Shown: positions 41,749 to 52,150, counted from the stretch's first letter. The stretch is DNA of 64,000 bases from AP-15 sp963716115 (GCA_963716115.1 CAVQSZ010000019.1:1-64000); one strand, 5' to 3'. Program-made: numbers and translations. Notes: a model not told the origin generated them from the letters alone.

Positions 41749-42258
41749 CTACGGTCCGGCTGGCGGCGCGCGCCAAAAGCCTGGAGCGCCGCCGCAATAG
41801 CTGGGGATTTGGAGGTGTTTTTCGACGAGCCGATGGCTGACGATGTTCTCGAAGGCGATGCAGCGGCGCTTGTCGGGTGGGCCAACAACGCCGAGATACC
41901 AGCCGGCGATCAGATCATCGGTCAACGTGGCAAGGCTCGGCTCTCGGGCCGCAGCGGCTTGACGCAGCCCGGCGTCACCGAGTCCCGAACCCAGAAGCTC
42001 CTTGATGACACCGAGCTTGGCATCGAGATCATCGTAAATCTCGCTCAGAACCGAATAGACCTGATCGCCAAGACCAGGGTCGGGCGCCGACAGCCCCGTC
42101 AATCTCTTCGATACGTCCCAGAACGTCTGTTTTGCGGCGGCGTTCGGCGAAGCCGCGGCCAAAGCTTCCCTCGCGACGCCCGGCAGCGCGCCGCCCGCGA
42201 CCGCCAAGGCCGCCGCCCCTCCCAGGACTTCCCGCCGCGTATGTTCGACCGCGGACAT
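41749..42258 (-). CDS. Small (Tat 'hitch-hiker') subunit of membrane-bound sugar dehydrogenase (set 1)
   Basis: I choose the ATG at 42258 because CCAGGAGGCGTC lies directly before it; this gives 169 residues. A Tat signal with 'TRREVLGGAAALAVAGGALP' and 'GVAREALAAAS' opens the protein. The family end 'LIAGWYLGVVGPPDKRRCIA' and 'LQIPSYCGGAPGFW' is seen in sorbitol/gluconate dehydrogenase small subunits. In characterised complexes this subunit carries the signal that exports the folded FAD subunit and helps its maturation. It ends four bases before the FAD subunit start, so they are co-translated. Confidence 0.88.
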   Translation of the reverse strand: MSAVEHTRREVLGGAAALAVAGGALPGVAREALAAASPNAAAKQTFWDVSKRLTGLSAPDPGLGDQVYSVLSEIYDDLDAKLGVIKELLGSGLGDAGLRQAAAAREPSLATLTDDLIAGWYLGVVGPPDKRRCIAFENIVSHRLVEKHLQIPSYCGGAPGFWRAPPAGP

Positions 42259-42396
42259 GACGCCTCCTGGAATTATCTTGGTAGCGGCAGATCTGCTTCG
42301 GAGTTCCGCGCTTCGGTGGCGCCGTAGCGTTCGCGCAAATATCGCCGATAGGGAATTCTGCCTAATTTGCTCGTCCGGTTGCACGCCTCGCCTCCA

Positions 42397-43833
42397 TCAC
42401 AGCGTGAGCTTGACTTGGAACCCGAAGACCCAGGTGTCCGGGTGCGTCGATGTGGCGCCGGGGCGGATGTCGTATTGGACCCCCGGCCGGAACTGCAGCG
42501 ACGGGGTGGCCTGGATGGTGTAGGTGAGCTCGATGAGCTGCTCGCTGGTCTGGACCGGCGATCCGGCCGTCGCCAGCTGAAATTGAAACCGCGGATTGAT
42601 GTCGGTCCGGACCCAGCCGAGGCTCAAAATGTCCAGCTCGCGGCCCGGAAACACACCGCGGGATGCCGCGCCGGCCTCGTAGTAGTGCTTGAATTTGGCG
42701 GTGTTCTGGTCGCTGACGGTAAAGATCCCGAAGAGCGCCAGCCCGCTGCGCAGCCCCGGCCCCCACTTGTAGACCTGCTGCGCGGCCTCGAGGTAGAGAC
42801 CTTGCCGTCCTTGGTCGAAGACCGCCGGATCGGCCAAATTCGGCGCTGCCGAGGAATCGTAATAGGCGCCGATCTTGTAGGTGCCGCCATAATCTTCGGG
42901 GTTCTTGCCGAGCTGGTAAGCGATCTCTATCGGCGCGATCACGCCCGTGTTCCCGGAAAAGTTGAGCTTGAAACCGTCCTGCCGGAGCGTATAGCGGGGG
43001 TTTACATCGTAGACCCCGCCTTGGATCTGGAGCTCGTCGGTAATGTGCCATTTGGCACGGCCGCCCCATCTGCCGGCCGGCGCGTCCGACCACCCGCTGT
43101 TGACCGGCTCCGATTGGGGATGGCCGCAGAACCCGACGTTGGTGAAGTTGCAGACGTAGGGCAATGTCGAAAAATCGCTGCCCATCGGATAAAAACCGAC
43201 CTTCAGGGCCAGCTCCTTCTGCAAAAGGAATTTCTCGATGGTGATCTCGTTGAATCGCAGGTTTTGCCCCTGCCCGAAAATCTCCTGATACGCGAAATAG
43301 GAGCCGGTCCGGTCGGCGGCGAGGCTGCGGCCGGCGCGGTCGGTCATGGCGAAGCGCGCGACGGCGTCCGACCAAATGCCGAGCTTGTCGAGATCAAAGC
43401 TGGCGCCGACATCGACCTGCTGGGCATAGGCGGTGCCGGTGCCGCCGATGCCGCGCGTGTTGGACATCGTCTCGCTGATGTAATGGGCGATCAGATCGAT
43501 CCCCTTATCCGCCAAATCTTTCCGGAACGCCAGGTCGCCGAGCATCGGGTACTGGATGACATAATCGAGCGCGGCAGGGTTGGTCGTGTCCGTTATTGCG
43601 GGCAGCGTCGGCGCGCCCGGAACGGGGATCGGCGAGGCCAGAGTCGGCGGGTTGGCCGCTTCCGCTGCCGCAGGCGTTGCCGGCGCGCTCGGGACGGATG
43701 CCGGCGAGGGTTGCGCGGTTTGGCCCCACCCGCAGACAGGCTGGGCGGCAAACCCGGCCGCGAGCAGAAAAAGCGCGATCCGAGCCGCCGCCATAGTCGA
43801 GAACCGTGGGAATGGGCCTCCGGCTGGCTTCAT
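42397..43833 (-). CDS. OprB-like carbohydrate porin
   Basis: This intact 478-residue outer-membrane protein has a signal peptide ('RIALFLLAAGFAAQPVCG'), a Pro/Ala-rich linker, and alternating beta strands such as 'LIAHYISETMSNTRGIGGTG', 'KVGFYPMGSDFSTLPYVCNF' and 'TNPRF'-like turns. It ends 'DTWVFGFQVKLTL' with the usual hydrophobic C-terminal strand. OprB porins admit glucose and other sugars. Its place between the two dehydrogenase sets suggests it feeds their substrate. It starts 25 bases after the likely end of the upstream cytochrome gene, with GGAGGAGGGGG as RBS. Confidence 0.88.
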   Translation of the reverse strand: MKPAGGPFPRFSTMAAARIALFLLAAGFAAQPVCGWGQTAQPSPASVPSAPATPAAAEAANPPTLASPIPVPGAPTLPAITDTTNPAALDYVIQYPMLGDLAFRKDLADKGIDLIAHYISETMSNTRGIGGTGTAYAQQVDVGASFDLDKLGIWSDAVARFAMTDRAGRSLAADRTGSYFAYQEIFGQGQNLRFNEITIEKFLLQKELALKVGFYPMGSDFSTLPYVCNFTNVGFCGHPQSEPVNSGWSDAPAGRWGGRAKWHITDELQIQGGVYDVNPRYTLRQDGFKLNFSGNTGVIAPIEIAYQLGKNPEDYGGTYKIGAYYDSSAAPNLADPAVFDQGRQGLYLEAAQQVYKWGPGLRSGLALFGIFTVSDQNTAKFKHYYEAGAASRGVFPGRELDILSLGWVRTDINPRFQFQLATAGSPVQTSEQLIELTYTIQATPSLQFRPGVQYDIRPGATSTHPDTWVFGFQVKLTL

Positions 43834-43857
43834 CTCCGTTCCCCCTCCTCCGATGCT

Positions 43858-45289
43858 TCAACCTCCGCCGGTAGCTGGAACCGGCCGCCGCGCCGGTTTT
43901 TCGGCGCCAAAATCTGAGCAGGAAGAATGCAATGATCGCCACGATCACCGCCGCTATCACACCTATTGCGACTCGCGCCGCCACAAGGAGAAAAGACGAC
44001 GTGCTTCCCGACCGCAGCTCGCTCACCTGCTGGGCGGTAACCTGCGCCTTAGGATTGCCATAACGCTGCACGAGATACCCGCCGAGGGTGGCGATCTGCC
44101 GATCCGACAGCTCCTTCGCAAAGCCCGGCATCAGGAGGTCGGGGGTATCGGGCTGCGGATGGACTCCGTCGAGGATCGCCATCACGAGATTGTTCGTGCT
44201 GGTGCTGCCCAATGCGGTGTTGTGGAACAGCGACGGGAGGATTCCGTTGTCGGCGCCTTCACCACCGCTCCCGTGGCAGGTGGCGCAATAGGCGTCGTAG
44301 AGCTGCGGGCCCGACATTTGATTCGGGTCCTTTGGCAACTCGACGCCGCGAATGCTGCTGACGGCATCGGCGGCAGCACCCCATGCGAATGCCGGGCGGG
44401 TATCGGCATCGTCGTGCAGCGCCGGCACAGTTTTTACATATGCCGCAATCGCACGCAGGTCGTCGTCGTTCAGATGGCGCAGGCTATGGTCGACCGCCTC
44501 GGCCATTGGGCCGGCCGCTTGCGCCTTGTTGGCCGCGCGCCCGGTGCGCAAGTAGTCGATCAGCTCCTGCTCGCTCCAGCCGCCGATCCGCTGTTCACAT
44601 CGGATGTGATGTTCGGCGCGTACCAGCCGCCGATATCGGCCCCGCCAAGGTCGCGCGAGCCTTCTTCCGCCATCAGCAGGTTGCGCGGCGTATGGCAGGT
44701 GCTGCAATGCGTGAGGCCGCGGACGAGATAGGCGCCGCGGTTCCACTCCGTGCTCTTGCTCGTATCGGGCGCGAACGGCTTGCCCTCGAGGAACAACAGG
44801 TTCCACCCCGCCATCATCAACCTTATGTTGAACGGGAACGGCAGCGTCGTCTGCGGCGTGGCGGCATCGACCGGTGCAACCGCGTTCATGAAATAGGCGT
44901 AAAGCGCCTTCACGTCATCGTCCGATACTTGCGCGTAGGACGTATACGGCATCGCGGGATATAGATGGGCGCCGTCAGCGCGCACGCCCTTTGCGCAGCG
45001 CATCGGCGAACTGCGTCAGTGAATAATTCCCGATGCCGTAGGTTTTCGACGGCGTGATGTTGGTGGAAAAGATCGGCCCGAACGGCGTCGCCAGCGGCAG
45101 GCCGCCGGCCAGCGGCTTGCCGTCGACGGTGGTGTGACAGGCGACGCAATCGCCGGCCGTCGCAAGATAGCGGCCGTGCTCAACCAGGACGGCATCGGCA
45201 GGGCCAGCGGCAAGGGCGGCGCGCGCATCGAGGCTCGCAAGCGCGACAACGGCGCCGAAAGCAAAATAAAAGCGCCTGATCCGCTTCAT
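43858..45289 (-). CDS. Tri-heme cytochrome c subunit (set 2), frame broken
   Basis: The N-terminal part has a signal peptide and 'TAGDCVACHTTVDGKPLAGG'. A second frame carries 'GAHLYPAMPYTSYAQVSDDD' and 'LTHCSTCHTPRNLLMAEEG'. A third carries 'YCATCHGSGGEGADNG' and the C-terminal anchor 'VAIGVIAAVIVAIIAFFLLR'. The shifts are near 44985 and 44595. A third indel in the A run near 43902 would restore the stop at 43858-43860, just before the porin RBS; as read, the frame runs on into the porin gene. Domain order is the same as in the set 1 cytochrome. It transfers electrons from the FAD subunit to quinone. Confidence 0.85.
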
Positions 45290-45339
45290 TGGGAGCTATC
45301 CCCCGCCGCAACGGCGCGCTGGGCACCGCTGGCGCGTGC

Positions 45340-46938
45340 TCATGTCGTCTCTTCAATGTGCTGCGCGGTTCGTAATGCCAGCGCCACGCCGGTCAGGGTC
45401 GAATTGACTGTCGCGGCGGTCGGCATCACGCCGGTGCCGACGATGAAGAGGTTCTCGTGATCATGGGTGCGCCCGAACCGGTCGACGACCGAATCTTTCG
45501 GGTCGTTGCCCATGCTCATCGTGCCGGTGATGTGCTGGTTGTTGCCGTACACGCCATCCGGCGTGTATCGCAGGTTGGTGCCGCCCATCAGCTGCGCGAT
45601 CTTCCCGTATTCGACCTTTGCCGCCGCCATGCCCTTGTGAACGTAGTCATCCAATCGAGTAGTGAACCTCCGGCTTGGGGATGCCGAGCGCGTCCTTTTG
45701 CGAGCTCAGAACAACGCGGTTCTCCGGGTGGGGCAATACTTCGAGCACATCCTTGACGTTGACCTGCCGCGCCGCGCGGTAGCGTAATTGCTTTTCGAGC
45801 TCGGGACCGTACACCCCCTCCTTGATCAGGTCTTCGGCGGCGGCGCGGGCTTGCGAGATATTGGTGAAGTCGAGGCGGAAGGCGGCATGTTCCGAGCGAA
45901 AGGCGCCGTCGCGGAACGTATTGATCGAAGACGGGCTTTGGAGGCCGCGCCCCAGCCACAATTCTTCATCCGCATCGAAGGTCAGCGAGCTGCTCGGGTG
46001 GTCCATCAGATTGCGGCCGACCATGTCCGAGCTGTTCGCCAGCCCCTTGGGGTATTTGTCGCTGGCCGACAGCAGCAGCAGCTTTGGGCTCTCGATGCCG
46101 TTTGCCGCGAGGATGAACACCTTCCCCGTCACCCGGGACGAATTCTTGTTCGGGTCGTAATAGTGAACCGCCGCGATGCGTCCCTGCGGATCGTGCTCGA
46201 TCCGGTGCACGACGGCATTGGGAATGATCTTGGCGCCGGCCGCCTCAGCGGTCTCCGCCGCGACCCCGCCGTCATATTGCGCGGCGATCGGGCAAATCGG
46301 CTGGCAGTTGTTGTTGCCGCAGCAGGCCGGGCGGCCATCATAGGTGCGGCTGTTGCGGGCCGTCGTGTTGCTGACGACCTCGTAGCCGCCGACCGCGAGC
46401 CGCTCGCGAAACCGGCGCATCGACCACGGCTCGGCGACCGGCTCCATCGGGAACGGCTTCTGGCGCGGTGAGCCGGTATCGGGCGCGCCGGACACCCCCA
46501 GCTTGACCTCGGCTTCGTAATAATGCGGCTCGAGCTCCTCATAGGTGATCGGCCAGTCCCGCCCGACGCCGTAGCGGCTCTTGATCCGCAAATCGTTCGG
46601 CAGAACGCGCCAGGCATGCGCCGCCCAGTGCCAGGTCGTGCCGCCGACCGCGCGGATGTATTCGGCCGGATAGGGGTAGGGCCCCGCCTGCACCAGATAG
46701 CCGTTGTCCTTCGGCTGATAGATGGGATGCGGCGCCCATGGCGAGGAAGGATAGGGCCCCATCCAATTGCCCTTGAACGGCGAATTTCGGTAGTTGCTTA
46801 CGATCCGGCCACGGTCGAGCCGCGGCCCGGCCTCGAGGATCAACACGGAGGCGCCTTGGGTCGCAAGGCGATGCGCCGCCAAGCAGCCGCAAATGCCGGA
46901 GCCGATCACCACGATGTCGGCCGAAGCTGCTCGGGCAT
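45340..46938 (-). CDS. GMC oxidoreductase, FAD subunit (set 2), frame broken
   Basis: The Rossmann motif 'VVIGSGICGCLAAHRLATQG' is near the N terminus and 'RPACCGNNNCQPICPIAAQY' is the iron-sulfur-type Cys loop. 'FILAANGIESPKLLLLSAS' and, in another frame, 'NNQHITGTMSMGNDPKDSVV' complete the fold. One shift lies near 45652. A second, near 46920, separates the likely ATG at 46938 ('MPEQLR') from 'ADIVVIGSG'; one extra G would join them. It is a close relative of the FAD subunit at 40144-41744. The MITE-like element at 46944-47107 separates it from its small-subunit gene, whereas set 1 has a 4-base gap. Confidence 0.85.
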
Positions 46939-46943
46939 CGCCC

Positions 46944-47107
46944 TAAGTCTCCGACCCGAAATGAAGCCCGTTATGTCAGCGGGTTATCGTCGCCCCGCGA
47001 AAGCGGGGGTCCAGGGGAACCGTTCGAGCCCTTGGAGCACTGGGTTCCCGCTTTCGCGGGAACGACGAACCTATTGATATAAAACTCATTCAAGTCGTAC
47101 TCTAAGG
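46944..47107. mobile_element. MITE-like element family C (copy 2), about 160 bp
   Basis: The left end 'CTAAGTCTCCGACCCGAAAT' and right end 'ATTCAAGTCGTACTCTAAGG' are imperfect inverted repeats and match the ends of the element at 34145-34640. The interior is a 'CCCGCGAAAGCGGG' palindrome (46988-47070). The right end supplies the TAG stop codon of the small-subunit gene, and the left end abuts the start region of the FAD subunit gene. Confidence 0.7.
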
Positions 47108-47554
47108 CTTTTCCGCCCAGCTGCCGTAGCCTCCATAGCAGTAGCTGGGCGGCTTTAATTTGTCGCTGACGACGACGTTGGTCAGATTCGTTTCGAACGT
47201 GATGCAGCGTGCCTTCTCGCCGTCGCCGACCACGCCGATGTACCACGCGGTCACAATCTTTCTCGGCAGTGCTGCAAGAGGAGAATGCTCGCTGTCGAGG
47301 ACATGCTGCAATTGCAGCGGATCGATCTTTTGCTGCTCGATCAGGGTGACGAGCGCCTGCACCTCTGCTGGAAACCCCGGATCATCGGCGAGGAGCGCCT
47401 CGTACAGGCGCGACGCTTGGGCGGGATCGAGGGAGGCGCGGCCCGTCAGGATTTGCGAGGCTGCCAGAAACGCACCGCCGGCCGCATCGGCGGCCGGCGC
47501 CGCGAACGCCGGCGGGATGACCCTGGTCGCGCAGGCGGCCAACAGGCTCGCCAA
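47102..47554 (-). CDS. Small subunit of membrane-bound sugar dehydrogenase (set 2); start uncertain
   Basis: The family end is clear: 'ALPRKIVTAWYIGVVGDGEK' followed by 'ARCITFETNLTNVVV' and 'LKPPSYCYGGYGSWAEKP'. The listed start is a TTG giving 150 residues. The same frame is open further upstream ('DDPGRSQETAGSCDPARRAL') but has no usual start codon before a stop, so the true N terminus may be hidden by another indel. 'LASLLAACATRVIPPAFAAP' looks like part of a signal sequence. The stop codon lies inside the end of a MITE-like element, so the last residues may not be native. Confidence 0.75.
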   Translation of the reverse strand: MASLLAACATRVIPPAFAAPAADAAGGAFLAASQILTGRASLDPAQASRLYEALLADDPGFPAEVQALVTLIEQQKIDPLQLQHVLDSEHSPLAALPRKIVTAWYIGVVGDGEKARCITFETNLTNVVVSDKLKPPSYCYGGYGSWAEKP

Positions 47555-47857
47555 CAGCGCCCGTCGCGCCGGATCGCACGAGCCGGCGGTTTCCTGTGAG
47601 CGGCCGGGATCGTCAACGGGAGGGTCGTGATGCCACCCCGGGGGCCCGCTGGGCGTCCGGGGTGATGACCGCGTGGTTTGTCGGCCACGCTGGCGCGGGA
47701 TCTGTCGCCGGCCCGCGGAGACCCATGAAGTCCTCCCTGCCGCTGGCGCGCTCTATGGCGTACCGCGAATTCAGCCAGCCACTGCTCAAACGGCTTGGCA
47801 ACGACTTTTTCGGAAGAAGCCCAAAGCCGACATCACGGCGCCGGCGCGCGTCCCGCG
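47555..47857. other. Stretch with no convincing gene
   Basis: About 300 bases lie between the small-subunit gene and the end of the hydroxy-acid oxidase. The part near 47555-47640 may encode the missing N terminus of the small subunit in the minus frame. The rest shows only frames that shadow each other, and I see no RNA gene or repeat. Confidence 0.35.
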
Positions 47858-49046
47858 TTACGCTCCGACGCGCTGGACATGCTCGCGTCCCAGGGACGCG
47901 ATCTTGTCTACACCGAGGTGCAACATGCTCTCGACGAGCTCCCGGTGGAAATAATCCATCAGCCCGGCGATGCCGCCCGCGCCACCCACGGTCAGCGACC
48001 ACCAGACCGGCCGGCCGACCGCGACGGCATTGGCGCCGAGTGCCAGCGCCTTTGCGACGTCCATGCCCCGGCGGATGCCGCTGTCGAAGATGATTGGCGC
48101 TGCAGCCCTGCACCGCATCCACGATCTCCGGAAGGACGGTGATGGTCGCCGGCGTGCCATCCAGCTGGCGGCCGCCGTGGTTCGAGACCTGGACCGCCGC
48201 CGCGCCGGCCTTGACCGCCGTCGCCGCGTCCTCCGGCCGGGTCAGTCCTTTGATCACCACGGGCAGCCCGGTGACGTTGCGGACCATGTCAAAATCTTTC
48301 CAGGAAAGGTCGGTCTTGAATGACGTTGCCCTGCCCGCTGGAAAGTTCCCGTAGGGGAGCCACGGCCTGGAATTGCCCAGACGGGCATATTCGTCCGACG
48401 AGCTCTGGCCGATCGCATCGACGGTCAAGATCACGGCTTTGAAGCCTGCGTCACGCGCGCGCTCGAGTATTTCCTTCGACAAGCCCGGGTCGGTGTCCAG
48501 ATACATCTGAAACCATTTGGGTCCGTTGGAGGCCTTGGCGATCTCCTCCATGCTGCGCGTCGACGCGCTCGAGACGCACAGCAGACCTCCCAGCTTGGCG
48601 GCCCCCTGCGCGGTTGCGACCTCGCCTTCGGGGTGGACGAGGCCGTGGCTGCCCATCGGCGAGACAAAGACCGGATGGGGCAATTTCTCGCCAAGGATCG
48701 TGATCGAGGTGTCGATCTTGTCCCGGACGATCCCGCCCATTCGGTGCGGGATGAAGACGTAGTCGCCGAAAGCGCGGCGATTCTCCCGAAGAGTCCATTG
48801 TTCGCCGTTGCCGTTGGCAATGAAGACATAGGAGCCTTCGGGCAGCACCGCTTTTGCCTGGGCTTCCAGAATGTCGACGTTGAAGACTTCGATTTCTTTG
48901 TTGATTCCCTTGCGGACGATCGTGACCGATGGGCTGTCGGCTTCTTCGGGCGCCTGCGCGCGGGCCGACCGCACCACCGACAGCGCCGCCGCCGAAGCGG
49001 CGCCCGCCCCCGCCAAGGTCATCATTTCTCTGCGTGTGGAGATCAT
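47858..49046 (-). CDS. FMN-dependent alpha-hydroxy-acid oxidase/dehydrogenase with Tat-like signal, frameshifted
   Basis: A twin-arginine signal ('STRREMMTLAGAGAASAAAL') precedes the LldD/lactate-oxidase barrel. Visible blocks are 'FGDYVFIPHRMGGIVRDKID', 'HPVFVSPMGSHGLVHPEGEV', 'VTGLPVVIKGLTRPEDAATA' (active-site Lys) and 'AVQVSNHGGRQLDGTPATIT' (catalytic His and Arg). The frame shifts near 48105. The end, 'IIFDSGIRRGMDVAKALALG' with the phosphate-binding region, lies in another frame and stops at 47858. About 396 residues. It oxidises an L-2-hydroxy acid; export would be unusual for this family and fits the periplasmic dehydrogenase genes downstream. Confidence 0.85.
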
Positions 49047-49159
49047 CGTCGCTCACTCCCATCCATCATGCTTTAGAGGAACGCCAAGCACGACGACCCT
49101 ATACCTTGCGGTCTCGTCGACAAGCAGGCACACTTTGCTCCGGCAAGCTGATATCGCGG

Positions 49160-49179
49160 CGCGCCCCTCGAGGGGCGCG
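49160..49179 (-). terminator. Perfect 20-bp palindrome between LLM and hydroxy-acid oxidase genes
   Basis: CGCGCCCCTCGAGGGGCGCG is fully self-complementary. It lies 59 bases past the LLM gene stop and 114 bases before the hydroxy-acid oxidase ATG on the minus strand, so it could end the LLM transcript. There is no T run. Confidence 0.4.
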
Positions 49180-49237
49180 TCGCATCGGCGCGAAGCTTGA
49201 CCGGCGTCGGCCTTTTATGCGGCCCAGCCGGCCGAGA

Positions 49238-50501
49238 CTATTCGGCGGCGAGCGCCGCGGCGAACGGCGCCGGTGCTGCGCGCTCGGCGCGAGCCATCGG
49301 CTGCGGCCACCAGCGGTCCTCCCATTCGGAAAAGAGCCCGGCGAGCCGCGGCTTCACCCGCTCGGCGAAGAGCTTGGTATTGTGCATGGCCAATTCCTTG
49401 CCCATGCTGCCGAACTGCAGGAGCAGCATCAAATGGCCGACATTGAGGTCGGTCGCGACCTCGGTCAGTTGCTCGACGACCTCGTCCGGCGAGCCGATGA
49501 TCACGTAGCCGCGCTCGACGATGTCCTCCATCTGCGTCGTCGCGCGCGCCTTCTGGCGGGCGTCGAGGCTGGCGGCGCGGCCGATCTGGCCCTGGATGCC
49601 GGCGCGCTGCGTCGCCTCGGTGATGTAGCCGGGCGGGTTGGCCCAGCGCGGGTCGACGCGCAGGCAGCGGCCGTAGAAATACTCGGCCGGCTCGCGGTAG
49701 AGCTCCATCGCCTGCGCGCGGCTCTCGGCGACGCCGACAAACTGCAGAAAGCCGGCGCGGTACGGGTTCCGGTCCTTGCCGAGCCGCGCCATCTCGTCCC
49801 AAAAGCCCTGCATCGTGGCGCGGCCGTCCTTGTAGCCGAAATACGAGAGGTAGGCGTAGACGTGGTCCATCGCCGCGCACCACTGCCAGGTCTCGACCGA
49901 GCCGCCGCCCGGGATCCAGATCGGCGGGTGCGGCTTTTGAACCGGGCGCGGCCAGATGTTGACGTAGCGCTGCTGGTTGAAGCGGCCGTTGAAGGCGAAG
50001 GTCTCCGGCTCGGTCCACGCCCGCATCACCAGATCGTGCGCCTCGTGGTAGCGCTCGCGCAGCATCGACGGGTTCTGCCCGTAGGCGAAGCAGGTGTCCA
50101 TCGGGGTGCCCACGGGAAAGCCGGCGATGAGCCGCCCGCCCGAGATCACGTCGATCATCGCGAATTCTTCGGCCACCCGCGTCGGCGGGTTGTAGAGGGC
50201 GAGCGAGTTTCCCATCACGCAGAGCGCGGTGTCGGTGGTGCGCCGGGCCAGGGCCGAGGCGATCAGATTGGGCGACGGCATCAGCCCGTAGCCGTTCGAA
50301 TGATGCTCGTTGACGCAGACCGCGTCGAAGCCGCATTGCGGCGGCGAATTCGAGCTCGTCCATAAAGTCGTTGTACATCAGGTGCGCGCGCCGCGGGTCG
50401 AACAGCGAGGAGTGGATGTCGACCCACACCGAGGGATGCTTGTCGCGGAAATCCTCCGGCAATTCGGTGTAGGGCATCAGGTGAAACCACATCAGCTTCA
50501 T
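49238..50501 (-). CDS. LLM class flavin-dependent (luciferase-like) oxidoreductase, frameshifted
   Basis: The start 'MKLMWFHLMPYTELPEDFRD' at 50501 leads to 'YNDFMDELEFAAA'. Near 50338 the frame changes to 'QCGFDAVCVNEHHSNGYGLM', the conserved N-E-H-H segment of bacterial luciferase-like monooxygenases, and continues with 'RVAEEFAMIDVISGGRLIAG' and 'PRPVQKPHPPIWIPGGGSVE'. Adding or removing one base restores about 421 residues. These enzymes use reduced FMN (or F420) and oxygen to oxidise aldehydes, alkanes, sulfonates or cyclic ketones; the substrate is unknown. It is the last gene of the cupin-dioxygenase/glycosyltransferase/LLM minus-strand operon. Confidence 0.87.
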
Positions 50502-50539
50502 GGCAGCGCTCCGCGGGAACGGTGTTCAGCAACCCTCGC

Positions 50540-52150
50540 TCAAACGTGATCGCTCAACGGCCGTGCGTCAACGGCGCAGCAGTCGCTCATCCGCTCCGAC
50601 GCGGCGCGCAGATAGAGCGCCTCCAATGACCGGCACAAGGTCGCGACATCGCACGCCGAGCTCGCTTGCAGATGGCGGCGCATGCCGGCGCGCAAGGACA
50701 TCAGCCGGGCGGGCGTATCCGGCGCGGTGGCGAGGGCAATCGCCATGGCTTCGAAACGGGCTTGGTCGGCGGCGACGAATTCGCCGAGCCCGGCGGCCAG
50801 CAAGAGCGAACGGCTGGTCCGGCTGGCCCAGCGGTCGCCATTGCAGGTCAGCACCGGCACGCCCTGCCACAGGGCTTCCACGGTCGTCGCGCCGCCATTG
50901 TAGGGAAAGGTGTCGAGCACGATGTCAACCCGGTCGTAGGTGCGCAGAAACGCGAGGTGTTCGGCCGCGCCTTCCAGGATCAGCCGGTCTGCGGCGATCC
51001 CGTGGCGCGCGAAACGAGCCAGCAGCGCGGCCCGGTTGGAGGCTTCGTCAAGCGTCCGATTGCGCAGCAGCAGGCGGCTGCTTGGCGCGCCGTGCAGGAT
51101 GCGCGCATAGGCGGCGACGACCGGCTCGGTCAGCTTGTAGGCCGAAGCGAGGCTGCCGAACGTCAGGCGCCCGGCGGCAAAGCACGGCGGCGGCATCACC
51201 TCGGGCACCGGATAGAGTACCGCGAACGCAAGATAGGTGCCCGGTACGCGAATGACGCGCTCGCAGCAGAATTGTTCCTCCTCGGGCGGGATCACCGCGG
51301 CGTCGCCGACCAGGTAATCGATCTCCGGGATGCCGGTCGTGCCGTACATGCCCATCCAGCTCACCTGCACCGGGGCCGGCCGATAGCGGAACAACGGCAA
51401 TCGCCGCTGGCCGCTGTAGCCGTTAAGATCGATCAGCACGTCGAGCCCGGCCTCGGCGATGTGCGTTGCCAGCGCGGCATTCGGCACGCCGCTGATCTGC
51501 CAGACGCGGTCCTCGGCATGATCGGCATAGCCGCTGTCGGCCGACGGGTCGCCGCCGTCCGACAGCAGGTGGATCTGGAAGCGGCCGCGGTCGTGGTTGT
51601 TGATGACGCCCCAGACGAATTTCATCCAGTTGCGTGCGTCGAAGAAGGCGCTGAGATAGCCGAGGCGCAATTTGCGGGCGCACGGGGCAGCTGCGGCGCC
51701 GGCGTCGCGGCCGACCGAACCCGCCCAGCGCTGTCGTGCCGCAAGCACCGCGGCATTGTCGCAGCTCCCGGCTCCCGGCGCGATGCAGGCGATGCCGGCC
51801 AGCGCAACCGCCCGGATTTCCAGATCGTCGCTCGCGGCGGCGCGTCGATATTCCGCGGTAGCCGCGTCGACCTCGCCGAGCTGAAACAGCGCTTCGGCAA
51901 GGTTGCAGCGCGCCCCGTTCGCGTCCGGCCGCAACTCCGTCGCTTGCCGCAACGCCTCGGCCGCCGCGCCGTAGGCCCCAAGCGCCAGGCTGGCGCAGCC
52001 GAGGCCGTACCACGCCTCGTGCAACGACGGATTGCCGGCCAGCGCATTGCGGTAGGCCTCGACCGCCGCCGCGTGATGCTTGTCGAGATGCAGTGCGTCG
52101 GCACGGCGCAATTCGCCGGAAGGGTCGGAAGGGTTTCTCCCGACGCTCAT
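50540..52150 (-). CDS. TPR-containing GT41-like (SPINDLY/O-GlcNAc transferase-type) glycosyltransferase
   Basis: The ATG at 52150 gives 536 residues. The N-terminal part has three TPR units ('KHHAAAVEAYRNALAGNPSL', 'GAYGAAAEALRQATELRPDA'). The catalytic part follows: 'LRLGYLSAFFDARNWMKFVW', 'LDVLIDLNGYSGQRRLPLFR', 'PAPVQVSWMGMYGTTGIPEI', 'LTFGSLASAYKLTEPVVAAY' and 'DTFPYNGGATTVEALWQGVP', all typical of bacterial OGT-like GT41 enzymes. It probably adds a sugar to protein Ser/Thr or to a small acceptor. As read it is in frame with the upstream dioxygenase-like gene, but a one-base error explains that better. Confidence 0.87.
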   Translation of the reverse strand: MSVGRNPSDPSGELRRADALHLDKHHAAAVEAYRNALAGNPSLHEAWYGLGCASLALGAYGAAAEALRQATELRPDANGARCNLAEALFQLGEVDAATAEYRRAAASDDLEIRAVALAGIACIAPGAGSCDNAAVLAARQRWAGSVGRDAGAAAAPCARKLRLGYLSAFFDARNWMKFVWGVINNHDRGRFQIHLLSDGGDPSADSGYADHAEDRVWQISGVPNAALATHIAEAGLDVLIDLNGYSGQRRLPLFRYRPAPVQVSWMGMYGTTGIPEIDYLVGDAAVIPPEEEQFCCERVIRVPGTYLAFAVLYPVPEVMPPPCFAAGRLTFGSLASAYKLTEPVVAAYARILHGAPSSRLLLRNRTLDEASNRAALLARFARHGIAADRLILEGAAEHLAFLRTYDRVDIVLDTFPYNGGATTVEALWQGVPVLTCNGDRWASRTSRSLLLAAGLGEFVAADQARFEAMAIALATAPDTPARLMSLRAGMRRHLQASSACDVATLCRSLEALYLRAASERMSDCCAVDARPLSDHV

